Below are positions 35,957 through 43,191 of a stretch of 64,000 nucleotides of DNA, piece after piece. The first letter of the stretch is position 1, and every line of letters starts with the position of its first letter. The DNA is from Bradyrhizobium diversitatis (GTDB lineage Bacteria; Pseudomonadota; Alphaproteobacteria; Rhizobiales; Xanthobacteraceae), in the NCBI RefSeq assembly GCF_016031635.1, contig NZ_JACEGD010000034.1:1-64000 (forward strand), given 5' to 3'. The notes under the pieces were generated by a model. That model was given only the letters and a program-made list of their open reading frames with translations. It had not been told where the DNA came from and searched no databases. The translations under genes and the position numbers were made by a program.

Positions 35957-36844
35957 TCAAGCCGCCAGCTTCACCGCATGCGCGAAATCCCAATAGAGCT
36001 TTCGCGCGCGCGTATAGAACGGCCCCGGCTTCAGCTCGCGCTCGTCGATGCGGATCACGGGCGCGACCTTGGCGAAATTGCCGGATGAAAAGATCTCGTC
36101 GGCGGCAAGGAAATCGGCATAGCGTAGCGTCTTCTCGACCACGGTGACTCCGTCGCCACGAAGCAGGCTGATGACACGCTGGCGCGTGATGCCGTTCAGG
36201 AAAGTGCCGTTCGGCACCGGCGTAAAGACCACGCCGTCCTTCGCCATGAACACGTTCGAATTGCCGAACTCGGCGACGTTGCCGAGCATGTCGAGCATCA
36301 GTGCGTTGTTGAAGCCGCGCGCGGCGGCCTCGGCAAGCGCGCGCGAATTGTTCGGATAGAGGCAGGCCGCCTTGGCCTCGACCGGCGCGCATTCGGCGGT
36401 GGGCCTGCGGAACGGCGACAGCGTGATCGCGTTGCCGACGGGTTTTGGCATCGGCGCCACGTAGATGCACAGGCACCAATTGGTGGTCTCGGGGTCGAAC
36501 AGCACGCCGCCGCCGCTCCCGTTCTGCGCCCAGTACATCGGACGGATATAGAGCTCGGCATCCGCCGCAAATCGCGCAATGCCTTCCTGCGCGAGCGTCA
36601 GCCAGGCGCCGGTATCGAGCACCGGCTTCAGGCCAAAATTGATCGCCGATTGATTGACGCGGGCGACGTGCCGGTCGAGATCGGGCGCAACACCCTCGAA
36701 CGCGCGCGCGCCGTCGAACACGATCGAGCCGAGCCAGGCCGCATGCGTGCGCGAGCCCATGATCGGCACGTTGCCGTCGTGCCATTCGCCCTCGAAGAAG
36801 GTCCAACTCGGCGAATAGTCGATGGGCTTCTTGATCTCGGCCAT
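35957..36844 (-). CDS. ilvE: Branched-chain amino-acid aminotransferase (class IV PLP)
   Basis: 295 aa from the ATG at 36844, preceded by AGGGGAGG, rather than 42 bp upstream. Fold type IV aminotransferase: N-terminal WTFFEGEWHDGNVPIMGSRTHAAWLGSIVFDGARAF, the PLP-lysine region EAKAACLYPNNSRALAEAAARGFNNALMLD, and the phosphate-binding SGNFAKVAPVIRIDE. It transfers amino groups between glutamate and leucine, isoleucine or valine. D-amino-acid and other branched-chain variants share the fold, so the exact specificity is not proved. Confidence 0.85.
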   Translation of the reverse strand: MAEIKKPIDYSPSWTFFEGEWHDGNVPIMGSRTHAAWLGSIVFDGARAFEGVAPDLDRHVARVNQSAINFGLKPVLDTGAWLTLAQEGIARFAADAELYIRPMYWAQNGSGGGVLFDPETTNWCLCIYVAPMPKPVGNAITLSPFRRPTAECAPVEAKAACLYPNNSRALAEAAARGFNNALMLDMLGNVAEFGNSNVFMAKDGVVFTPVPNGTFLNGITRQRVISLLRGDGVTVVEKTLRYADFLAADEIFSSGNFAKVAPVIRIDERELKPGPFYTRARKLYWDFAHAVKLAA

Positions 36845-36920
36845 GACCGGCCTCCCCTTGGAAATATCGGGCACTATTGCGCCCAATTTCTAAAAGATTC
36901 CCTGCGGGGGCTTGGTGAGT

Positions 36921-37059
36921 TACCCTCTCCTCTTGTGGGAGAGGGTGGCTCGTCGCGTAGCGGCGAGACGGGTGAGGGGTATCCATCCGCGAACTCATCT
37001 GCGGAGAAACCCCCTCATCCGGCGCTGCGCGCCACCTTCTCCCACAAGGGGAGAAGGAA
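36921..37059. repeat. Composite inverted repeat (about 139 bp), copy 1
   Basis: Two arms of 50-60 bp (CCCTCTCCTCTTGTGGGAGAGGGTGG...GGTGAGGGG and, inverted, CCCCCTCATCC...CCACCTTCTCCCACAAGGGGAGAAGG) flank a core with CTCATCTGCGGAGAAA. The same arms and core, inverted, form the element at 45152-45289. Its right end provides AAGGAAG at 37054-37060, 5 bases before the ATG of the next gene. Confidence 0.8.
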
Positions 37060-37065
37060 GAATCC

Positions 37066-38001
37066 ATGCCGCTCGATCCGCTCGCCAAGCGTTTGTTGAC
37101 CATGATGGCTGCGGCTGCGCCGCAGGCGCGGAGCCGGCCCAGCGTGGAGGCGCGACGGCAATCGCTGGCAAAGCTGATGCAGTTCGCGCGTGCCGAGGCG
37201 GCGGATGTGACGACGTCCGACGGCGTTCTGGCCGGCGGCGCCGGCGAACTGCCCTATCGCCTCTACACGCCGGCAAGCGCCGAGGAACTCGCACCGGGCT
37301 TCGTGTTCTTTCACGGCGGCGGGCTCGTCGCCGGCAGCATTGCCACGCACGACCGCATCGCAGCCGCGCTGGCGCATGCCACCGGCTGCCGCCTCGTGTC
37401 GGTCGACTACCGGCTCGCGCCCGAGCACAGATTCCCCGCCGCCGTCGACGACGCGATCGCCGCCACCGAATGGGTGGCGCGCGAGGCGGCATCGCTCGGC
37501 ATCGACGCGGACCGTCTGGTGATCGGCGGCGATTCCGCCGGCGCCACGCTGGCTGCGGTCGTGTGCCAGGAGGCAGCGCAGACCGCCGGCCTCTCCATTG
37601 CCGCGCAATGTCTGATCTGCCCGGTGCTGGATTTCGAGGAGACCTCGCCCTCGCGCGAGGCCTTTGCCGAGGGCCACCTGATCGACCGCGCCACGATCGA
37701 AGCGGATCTTTCCGACTATCTGCCCGAGGGCATCGACGCCGCCGATCCCCGCGTCTCTCCGTTGCGCGCGACACGGCTGACGGGACTGCCGACCGCGATC
37801 ATCCACACCGCCGAATACGACCCGATGCGCGACGAAGGCAATGCCTATGCTCGCAAGCTGCTCGCCGCGGGCGTCGCCGTCGAGCATGTCTGCCACGACG
37901 GCATGGTCCACAATTTCCACGCCATGGGCGCGATCCTGCCGCAGGCCCAGCTCGTGCTGTCGCAGATCGGCGAACAGGTGCGGAGGGCGGTGAAGAAGTG
38001 A
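37066..38001 (+). CDS. Alpha/beta hydrolase, hormone-sensitive-lipase (family IV) esterase
   Basis: 311 aa. The oxyanion motif HGGG is in GFVFFHGGGLVAGSIATHD, the nucleophile Ser in GGDSAGATLAAVV, then Asp in AEYDPMRDEG and His in DGMVHNFHAMG, completing the triad. Family IV esterases act on short acyl esters; the substrate is unknown. The AAGGAAG ribosome site comes from the preceding composite repeat. No signal peptide is visible, so it is cytoplasmic. Confidence 0.9.
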   Translation: MPLDPLAKRLLTMMAAAAPQARSRPSVEARRQSLAKLMQFARAEAADVTTSDGVLAGGAGELPYRLYTPASAEELAPGFVFFHGGGLVAGSIATHDRIAAALAHATGCRLVSVDYRLAPEHRFPAAVDDAIAATEWVAREAASLGIDADRLVIGGDSAGATLAAVVCQEAAQTAGLSIAAQCLICPVLDFEETSPSREAFAEGHLIDRATIEADLSDYLPEGIDAADPRVSPLRATRLTGLPTAIIHTAEYDPMRDEGNAYARKLLAAGVAVEHVCHDGMVHNFHAMGAILPQAQLVLSQIGEQVRRAVKK

Positions 38002-38014
38002 GTGAGCGCGAGAA

Positions 38015-38260
38015 TCACACGCGTGCGTCGAGAACGGCTCTGGCGGCCGCGAGATACTCGGGCCAGTGCGCATCCGCATAGCGCTCCGCCTGCCGTGCGC
38101 AAGTGACGTCCGGAGCATGCGCGCCAGCGATCATGCGCGCAAAGCGTTCTTCGGCAACCGTCACATCATCGACCACTGGCGCCGGTGCGGCCGCCGCAGC
38201 GGTCGGAGCGAGGGCGAGCCCCGCCATTCCGGCGAGCAGGATGCGGCGTGACGTGTTCAT
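38015..38260 (-). CDS. Small exported protein of unknown function
   Basis: 81 aa, from the ATG at 38260 with a GGAGGA ribosome site 8 bases upstream. The N-terminus MNTSRRILLAGMAGLALAPTAAAA is a Tat-like signal (SRRILL), cleaved near residue 24. The mature part is about 57 residues with VDDVTVAEERFARMIAGAH and YADAHWPEYLAAARAVLDARV. I do not recognise the family. The longer open frame upstream is rejected because of this ribosome site. It is convergent with the esterase gene, 13 bp apart. Confidence 0.7.
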   Translation of the reverse strand: MNTSRRILLAGMAGLALAPTAAAAAPAPVVDDVTVAEERFARMIAGAHAPDVTCARQAERYADAHWPEYLAAARAVLDARV

Positions 38261-38442
38261 GGCTGTCGTCCTCCGTTGTCTGGCCTGCACTCTGGCCGGC
38301 GAGAGTGTCGGTGCAGTCACGACAGGGTAGCCGCGTGCGTCGATACAGTCCATCGTTTGCGGATAGCGCTTGACCGCGGGAACAATCACGTTCCATCTAG
38401 CGAGCGTTTCCGCCACCAGAGCCTCACGCGTCGGATTGTCAC

Positions 38443-39348
38443 GTGTCAACTCGCAAACCACCGCATCGTCCGGCTTTGCGCGCGATCGCGCGGGGGCTGG
38501 CCTGCCTGACGGTTTCAGCGAGCGCTGCCTTCGCCGCCGAGGCGGACGAGGACGCACCGGCAAAGCCGGCTGTTCCGAACATCTACCTCGACCTCCGCAC
38601 CAGCTACGCGACGATCCCCGCAGGCACGCTCGGGCTCGGCTTCGGCACCACCTCGCTGTCGGCCGCGCTCCAAGCCCTGGCGGCGCGACGAAGCACGACG
38701 CTGCCGAACGGCTTGCCGGCGGCGAAGTCGATTGCCGTTGACCTGCCGCTGACTGTCGACGTCACCGACCGCGTCTCGCTCTATGGCGGCGTGTCCGGAT
38801 CGACGACGGATATCGGCGGCGGCTGGTCGTCCTTCGATATCACCAGCTGGAACATCGGCGTGCAGGCCGACCTCTACCAGCAGAATGGCGGCAAGATCCC
38901 GACGATCACGCTGCAATCGACGCTGACGCAGTCGGTGCCGAACGAGCAGGGCATGGTGAATTCCTTCAACAACATCCTGGAATTCGACTACGCGCTCGAC
39001 GAGGACGAGACGCGGGGCTGGTTGGCCGGCATGCAGTACACCACCGCCACCATTGCCAGCCCGTTCGCCAGCATCCGGCCGAACACGGTCCTCTATGGCG
39101 GCGGCTATTACCAATGGCCGAGCAACTGGAAGTTCACCGGGCGCTTCGGCATGCAGTCGTTTGGTGGCGCACAGCTCGCGGGACGGACGATCGCGGAGTC
39201 CTTCACCCAGCCGATCCTGCGGCTCGACCTTGACCGCATGGACGACAACGACAACCGCCTGTTCGGCATCACCGCGCTGATCGCGTGGACGCCGAAGCCA
39301 TCCTATCAGCTGACGTTGCGAACGCCGCTCTACGCCGTGCGCAATTGA
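38443..39348 (+). CDS. Putative outer-membrane beta-barrel protein
   Basis: 301 aa with GTG start and a Sec signal ending SASAAFAAEAD (about residue 33). The mature part consists of alternating polar/hydrophobic strands and tight turns rich in Gly, Thr and aromatic residues (YGGVSGSTTDIGGGWSSFDITSWNIGVQADL, YGGGYYQWPSNWKFTGRFGMQSFGG), ending RTPLYAVRN rather than with a clear terminal aromatic. Barrel assignment is from this composition; no family is recognised. It is divergent from the small exported protein and ends at a hairpin. Confidence 0.7.
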   Translation: MSTRKPPHRPALRAIARGLACLTVSASAAFAAEADEDAPAKPAVPNIYLDLRTSYATIPAGTLGLGFGTTSLSAALQALAARRSTTLPNGLPAAKSIAVDLPLTVDVTDRVSLYGGVSGSTTDIGGGWSSFDITSWNIGVQADLYQQNGGKIPTITLQSTLTQSVPNEQGMVNSFNNILEFDYALDEDETRGWLAGMQYTTATIASPFASIRPNTVLYGGGYYQWPSNWKFTGRFGMQSFGGAQLAGRTIAESFTQPILRLDLDRMDDNDNRLFGITALIAWTPKPSYQLTLRTPLYAVRN

Positions 39349-39375
39349 GCATGATCCCGGAAAAGGATCATGCTC
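39347..39375 (+). terminator. Hairpin overlapping the stop codon of the beta-barrel gene
   Basis: GAGCATGATCC (39347-39357), loop CGGAAAA, GGATCATGCTC (39365-39375): 11-bp perfect stem with no T-run. Similar GCATGGTC/GACCATGC palindromes lie at 23114, so this is probably a dispersed element that may stabilise or terminate the transcript. Confidence 0.55.
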
Positions 39376-39394
39376 AAACGAAACGAAACCGCTG

Positions 39395-39955
39395 CTAATC
39401 CGGCACCGGCACGTCGAACGTGTTGAGCGTGACCGAGACCATGCAGTAGACGCCGACCAGATAGGACAGCTCGGCCGCGCCGTGTTCGCCGAACTCCTTC
39501 ACCGCCGCACGATAGGTCAGCTCCGGCAGCACGCCACCGCTGACCAGGGCCGAGGCCATGTCATAGGCGACCGCCTCCTGCCTGGTCAGATCGACAGGCC
39601 GCTGTCCGGCGACGATGGTCGCGAGCTTCTCGTCGGACAGACCGCGCTGCTCGGCGACCAGAACGTGGGCATAGAGCTCGTAACCGGACCGGAAATGCGA
39701 GCCGGTGACGAGGATCGCGACCTCGCGCACCGGAGCGGGCAGCAGCGGGTTCGACGCGACCGCCTTGACCAGCTCCCACACCGGCCCGCCGAAGCGCGGC
39801 TCGCGGATCCAGGGGTTCCAGGGCCCGAGCAGCGCGCCGTCGTCGCGCATGTTCACAAAACCCTTGAAATGGTCGGTGATGCCGGCTCGCATGTCGTCAT
39901 AGAGCGGCTTCTGTTCGTCGGTCAGATCCTTGGGGTCGAGAATGGGAAGGCGCAC
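39395..39955 (-). CDS. Carboxymuconolactone-decarboxylase/AhpD-like protein lacking the CxxC pair
   Basis: 186 aa from the GTG at 39955, which has GAGGAG 8 bases upstream; the ATG at 39982 is less likely. Helical CMD/AhpD fold: residues around PAPVREVAILVTGSHFRSGYELYAHVLVAEQRGLSDEKLATI match the core, but the peroxidatic CxxC of AhpD is replaced by SHFRSGYE. C-terminal half has AELSYLVGVYCMVSVTLNTFDVPVPD, typical of carboxymuconolactone-decarboxylase-like proteins of unknown function. A peroxidase role is therefore unlikely. Confidence 0.82.
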   Translation of the reverse strand: MRLPILDPKDLTDEQKPLYDDMRAGITDHFKGFVNMRDDGALLGPWNPWIREPRFGGPVWELVKAVASNPLLPAPVREVAILVTGSHFRSGYELYAHVLVAEQRGLSDEKLATIVAGQRPVDLTRQEAVAYDMASALVSGGVLPELTYRAAVKEFGEHGAAELSYLVGVYCMVSVTLNTFDVPVPD

Positions 39956-40062
39956 GATGGGATCTCCTCGTTGAGACCACAACCGTCACCTGCATGCGTG
40001 CGCAGGGCAAGTGAAGTTGCCGTGACGGTCGTGCCAATTTGAAAAACGGCAGGAAGACGCTG

Positions 40063-41226
40063 CTATGACGCGGCGGGGCTTCGTATGCCCTGCGGATTGA
40101 AGACGTCGTCGACATCGAGCCTCAGCGGCTCGCCTGTCGCGAGGAACGACGACAAGGCCGCCTCGTAAGGCGCCGGATCGAGGCCGCGCGCCGTCAGCCA
40201 TGCGGGCTCGTAACAGGTCTGCCGGTAGCGCTCGCCGGAATCGCAGATCAGCGTCACCAGCGACCCTGTCGCGTTCGCCTGACGCATTTCCGAGGCGAGC
40301 CGGCACAGCGCCAGGAAGTTGGTGCCGGTGGAGCCGCCGACCGCGCGGCGCAGCCGGCGCGACAGCACGTTCATCGCCGCGATCGTCGCCGCATCCGGGA
40401 TCTTCATCATGCGATCGACCACACCCGGCACGAAGGACGGCTCGCAGCGCGGCCGGCCCACACCCTCGATCAGCGACGGGCGGTCGCAGACATGGGAGCG
40501 GTCCTGCGAGCGGAAGCAGTCGAAGAAGGCGGAATGTTCGACATCGGCGACGCATAGCCGCGTCGGATATTGCCGATAGCGCAGATAGCGCCCGATGGTG
40601 GCCGAGGTGCCGCCGGTGCCCGCGCCCATCACGATCCAGTCCGGCAGCGGGCGCGGCTCGCCCTGCAATTGCGTGAAGATGGACTCGGCGATGTTGTTGT
40701 TGCCGCGCCAGTCGGTGGCGCGCTCGGCGAAGGTGAACTGATCCATGTAGTGGCCGTTCAGACGGGCGGCGAGCGCCGCGGCGTCCGCATAGAGCGCGCG
40801 ACCGTCGTCGATCAAATGGCAGTTGCCGCCATAATGCTCGATCGCGGCAATCTTCTCCGCCGAGGTCGTCCGCGGCATCACGGCGTAGAAGGGCACGCCG
40901 ATCATCTGCGCGAAATAGGCTTCCGACACCGCCGTCGATCCCGACGATGCCTCGATCACGGGCGTGCCTTCGCCAATGTGGCCGTTGCAGAGCGCATAGA
41001 GGAACAGCGAACGCGCGAGGCGATGCTTCAGGCTGCCGGTCGGATGCGTAGACTCGTCCTTGAGATAGATGTCGATGCCGGAGAGCGCCGGCACGATCAG
41101 CCGGATCAGATGCGTGTCGGCGGTGCGGCACTGGTCGGCCTCGATCGCAGCTACGGCCTCGTCAACCCAGCCGCGCCGATAGCTCGGCCCGGCCGGATTG
41201 AACTGGCGGAAGGGGAATGTCTGCAT
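40063..41226 (-). CDS. PLP-dependent cysteine synthase-family protein (cysteine desulfhydrase Cds1-like)
   Basis: 387 aa, fold type II PLP enzyme. The Schiff-base lysine is in KDESTHPTGSLKHRLA, the substrate loop in IEASSGSTAVSEAYFAQMIGVP, and the phosphate-binding GAGTGGTSATIGRYLRYR. The extended C-terminus (QTCYEPAWLTARGLD) is typical of Cds1-type L-cysteine desulfhydrases rather than of cysteine synthase. It would release sulfide, pyruvate and ammonia from cysteine. It lies downstream of acdR on the same strand, next to acdS, another type II PLP enzyme. Function is inferred from family. Confidence 0.83.
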   Translation of the reverse strand: MQTFPFRQFNPAGPSYRRGWVDEAVAAIEADQCRTADTHLIRLIVPALSGIDIYLKDESTHPTGSLKHRLARSLFLYALCNGHIGEGTPVIEASSGSTAVSEAYFAQMIGVPFYAVMPRTTSAEKIAAIEHYGGNCHLIDDGRALYADAAALAARLNGHYMDQFTFAERATDWRGNNNIAESIFTQLQGEPRPLPDWIVMGAGTGGTSATIGRYLRYRQYPTRLCVADVEHSAFFDCFRSQDRSHVCDRPSLIEGVGRPRCEPSFVPGVVDRMMKIPDAATIAAMNVLSRRLRRAVGGSTGTNFLALCRLASEMRQANATGSLVTLICDSGERYRQTCYEPAWLTARGLDPAPYEAALSSFLATGEPLRLDVDDVFNPQGIRSPAAS

Positions 41227-41276
41227 CGGGTGAACCTCTCATGATGCCGATCGCGCATCAAGTGCGCTGGATTTTG

Positions 41277-41325
41277 TTTGACGTGTTTTATGATGCGAAC
41301 CGGCTTCCACTTCGCTGGAAAACGC
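41277..41325. repeat. Dispersed element, copy 2 (as at 5103-5152)
   Basis: TTTGACGTG...GCGAACCGG...CCACTTCGCTGGAAAACGC matches the second part of the element at 5103-5152. Located between acdR and the Cds1-like gene, where it may separate the two. Confidence 0.65.
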
Positions 41326-41331
41326 TTCCGT

Positions 41332-41796
41332 TCAAAACTCCAGCGGCGCGTTGTCGACGACTTCCTTCATCACGAAGAAGGTTCGGGTCTGGCGCACGCC
41401 GGGCAGCGCGATGAGCTGCTCGCCATGGATGCGGTTGAAATCCTCCATGTCGCCGACGCGGATCTTGAGGAAGTAGTCGAAGTCGCCGGCGACTAGGTGG
41501 CAGTCGAGCACGAATTTCAACTTCGCGATGGCCTTTTCGAAGGTGGCAAAACTCTCAGGCGTCGAGCGGTCGAGCACGACGCCGACCATCACCAGCGTGC
41601 CCTTTGCCAGCTTCTTCGGCGCGATCATGGCGCGCACGGTGGCGATGAAGCCGTCCTCGAACAGGCGCTGAGTGCGGCGATGGCAGGTGGCGGGGCTGAT
41701 CGCGACCGTCTCGGCCAGCTCGGCATTGCTGAGCCGGCCATTATTTTGAAGCAATCTCAGTATCTTAAGGTCGATGCGGTCAAGTCGAGCGGCCAT
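41332..41796 (-). CDS. acdR: Lrp/AsnC-family regulator AcdR
   Basis: 154 aa from MAARLDRIDLKILRLLQ (ATG at 41796; a start 15 bp upstream is also possible). Helix-turn-helix at about residues 18-40: NNGRLSNAELAETVAISPATCHRRTQRL. The RAM (AsnC) domain follows with VMVGVVLDRSTPESFATFEKAI, LVAGDFDYFLKIRVGDMEDFN and RTFFVMKEVVDNAPLEF. It is divergent from acdS; in Rhizobiales and Burkholderia acdR-type Lrp proteins activate acdS in response to ACC. The pairing makes the name reasonable. Confidence 0.87.
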   Translation of the reverse strand: MAARLDRIDLKILRLLQNNGRLSNAELAETVAISPATCHRRTQRLFEDGFIATVRAMIAPKKLAKGTLVMVGVVLDRSTPESFATFEKAIAKLKFVLDCHLVAGDFDYFLKIRVGDMEDFNRIHGEQLIALPGVRQTRTFFVMKEVVDNAPLEF

Positions 41797-41844
41797 GGAA
41801 GAAGCTTTCATTCATTACGCACAATATGGAAGAAATCCGGCTTA

Positions 41845-41869
41845 TCGTATCTATTTGTGCAAGATACGA
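41845..41869. promoter_or_regulatory. Candidate AcdR operator between acdR and acdS
   Basis: Perfect inverted repeat TCGTATC - 11 nt - GATACGA (41845-41851 / 41863-41869). A second inverted pair, GCACAA (41819-41824) and TTGTGC (41855-41860), overlaps it. Both lie in an AT-rich 160-bp divergent region, as expected for Lrp-type sites. Confidence 0.5.
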
Positions 41870-41956
41870 ATAGTATCGAGCCGATATTCGAGAGCACATT
41901 TATCCAAGGTAATGCTAGCTCCGTTTCCCAGACGCCACCGCCAATCGGGATGACCA

Positions 41957-42973
41957 ATGATGCTGGAAAAATTCGCGCGCTACCCGCTGACCTTCGGCCC
42001 GACGCCGATCGAAAAGCTGGAGCGACTGTCAAAACACCTCGGCGGCAATGTCGAGATCTATGCCAAGCGCGAGGACTGCAATTCCGGCCTCGCCTATGGC
42101 GGCAACAAGCTGCGCAAGCTCGAATACATCATCCCCGATGCGATCGCCTCCAACGCCGACACGCTGGTCTCGATCGGCGGCGTGCAGTCCAACCACACCC
42201 GCATGATCGCCGCGGTCGCGGCCAAGATCGGCATGAAGTGCCGTCTGGTGCAGGAGGCCTGGGTGCCGCACGAGGATGCGGTCTATGACCGCGTCGGCAA
42301 CATCATGCTTTCGCGCATCATGGGCGCCGACGTGCGCCTGGTCGACGACGGCTTCGACATCGGCATCCGCAAGAGCTGGGAACAGGCGATCGAGGAGGTG
42401 AAGGCGGCGGGCGGCAAGCCCTACGCGATTCCCGCCGGCGCCTCCGTGCACAAGTTTGGCGGCCTCGGCTATGTCGGCTTCGCGGAGGAGGTGCGCAAGC
42501 AGGAAGCCGAGCTCGGCTTCAAGTTCGACTACATCATCGTCTGCACCGTCACCGGCTCCACCCATGCCGGCATGCTCGTCGGCTTCGCCGCCGATGGCCG
42601 CGCCCGCAAGGTGATCGGCATCGACGCCTCGTTCACGCCGGCCCAGACCAAGGCGCAGGTGCTCGAGATCGCGCAGAACACCGCTAAGCTCGTCGAGCTC
42701 GGCAAGGATCTCGTGGATGACGACGTCGTCCTGATCGAGGACTACGCCTATCCCGCCTATGGCGTGCCGTCGGAAGAAACCAAGGAGGCGATCCGCCTCA
42801 CCGCGCGGCTCGAAGGCATGATCACCGACCCCGTCTACGAGGGCAAGTCGATGCAGGGCCTGATCGACCTCGCGAAGAAAGGCTATTTTGAGAAGGGTGC
42901 GAAGATCCTCTACGCCCATCTCGGTGGCGCCCCCGCGCTGAACGGATACGCGTATGCGTTCAGGAATGGGTGA
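41957..42973 (+). CDS. acdS: 1-aminocyclopropane-1-carboxylate (ACC) deaminase
   Basis: 338 aa. Converts the plant ethylene precursor ACC to ammonia and alpha-ketobutyrate. Residues that separate true ACC deaminase from D-cysteine desulfhydrase are present: Lys51 (GGNKLRK), Ser78 (GVQSNHTR), Tyr294, Glu295 (PVYEGKSM) and Leu322 (YAHLGG). Length and start MMLEKFARYPLTFGPTPIEKL match known AcdS. Controlled by the divergent acdR. In root nodule bacteria it lowers ethylene and so aids infection. Confidence 0.97.
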   Translation: MMLEKFARYPLTFGPTPIEKLERLSKHLGGNVEIYAKREDCNSGLAYGGNKLRKLEYIIPDAIASNADTLVSIGGVQSNHTRMIAAVAAKIGMKCRLVQEAWVPHEDAVYDRVGNIMLSRIMGADVRLVDDGFDIGIRKSWEQAIEEVKAAGGKPYAIPAGASVHKFGGLGYVGFAEEVRKQEAELGFKFDYIIVCTVTGSTHAGMLVGFAADGRARKVIGIDASFTPAQTKAQVLEIAQNTAKLVELGKDLVDDDVVLIEDYAYPAYGVPSEETKEAIRLTARLEGMITDPVYEGKSMQGLIDLAKKGYFEKGAKILYAHLGGAPALNGYAYAFRNG

Positions 42974-43005
42974 GTGAGGGCATAGCCCTCGCCTTGTACA
43001 CAGCT

Positions 43006-43169
43006 GTCGTCCCGGACAAGCGCAGCGAAGCGAAGCGCTGATCCGGGACCCATACGCCGCAGCGATGGTTTTACGATGAATTGTGGTTGCCAGCGTGACG
43101 CAGCGACCTCGTCCTGTGGCTATGGATCCCGGATCTGCGCGCGCTTTGGGCGCGCTTGTCCGGGATGAC
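43006..43169. repeat. Inverted pair of type A dispersed palindromes
   Basis: GTCGTCCCGGACAAGCGCAGCG...GATCCGGGACCCATAC (43006-43055) faces TGTGGCTATGGATCCCGG...GCGCTTGTCCGGGATGAC (43115-43169). Sits between the convergent acdS and recQ genes. Confidence 0.85.
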
Positions 43170-43191
43170 GGCGGAGTTTTTGGCTCGCGCC

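Noticed and set aside
41957..42973. acdS as a D-cysteine desulfhydrase
   Set aside because: Residues Glu295 and Leu322, which mark true ACC deaminase, are present, and an AcdR-type regulator is divergent.
15003..43169. Type A repeats as a CRISPR array
   Set aside because: The units are few, occur as inverted pairs kilobases apart, have no regular spacers, and no cas genes are present.
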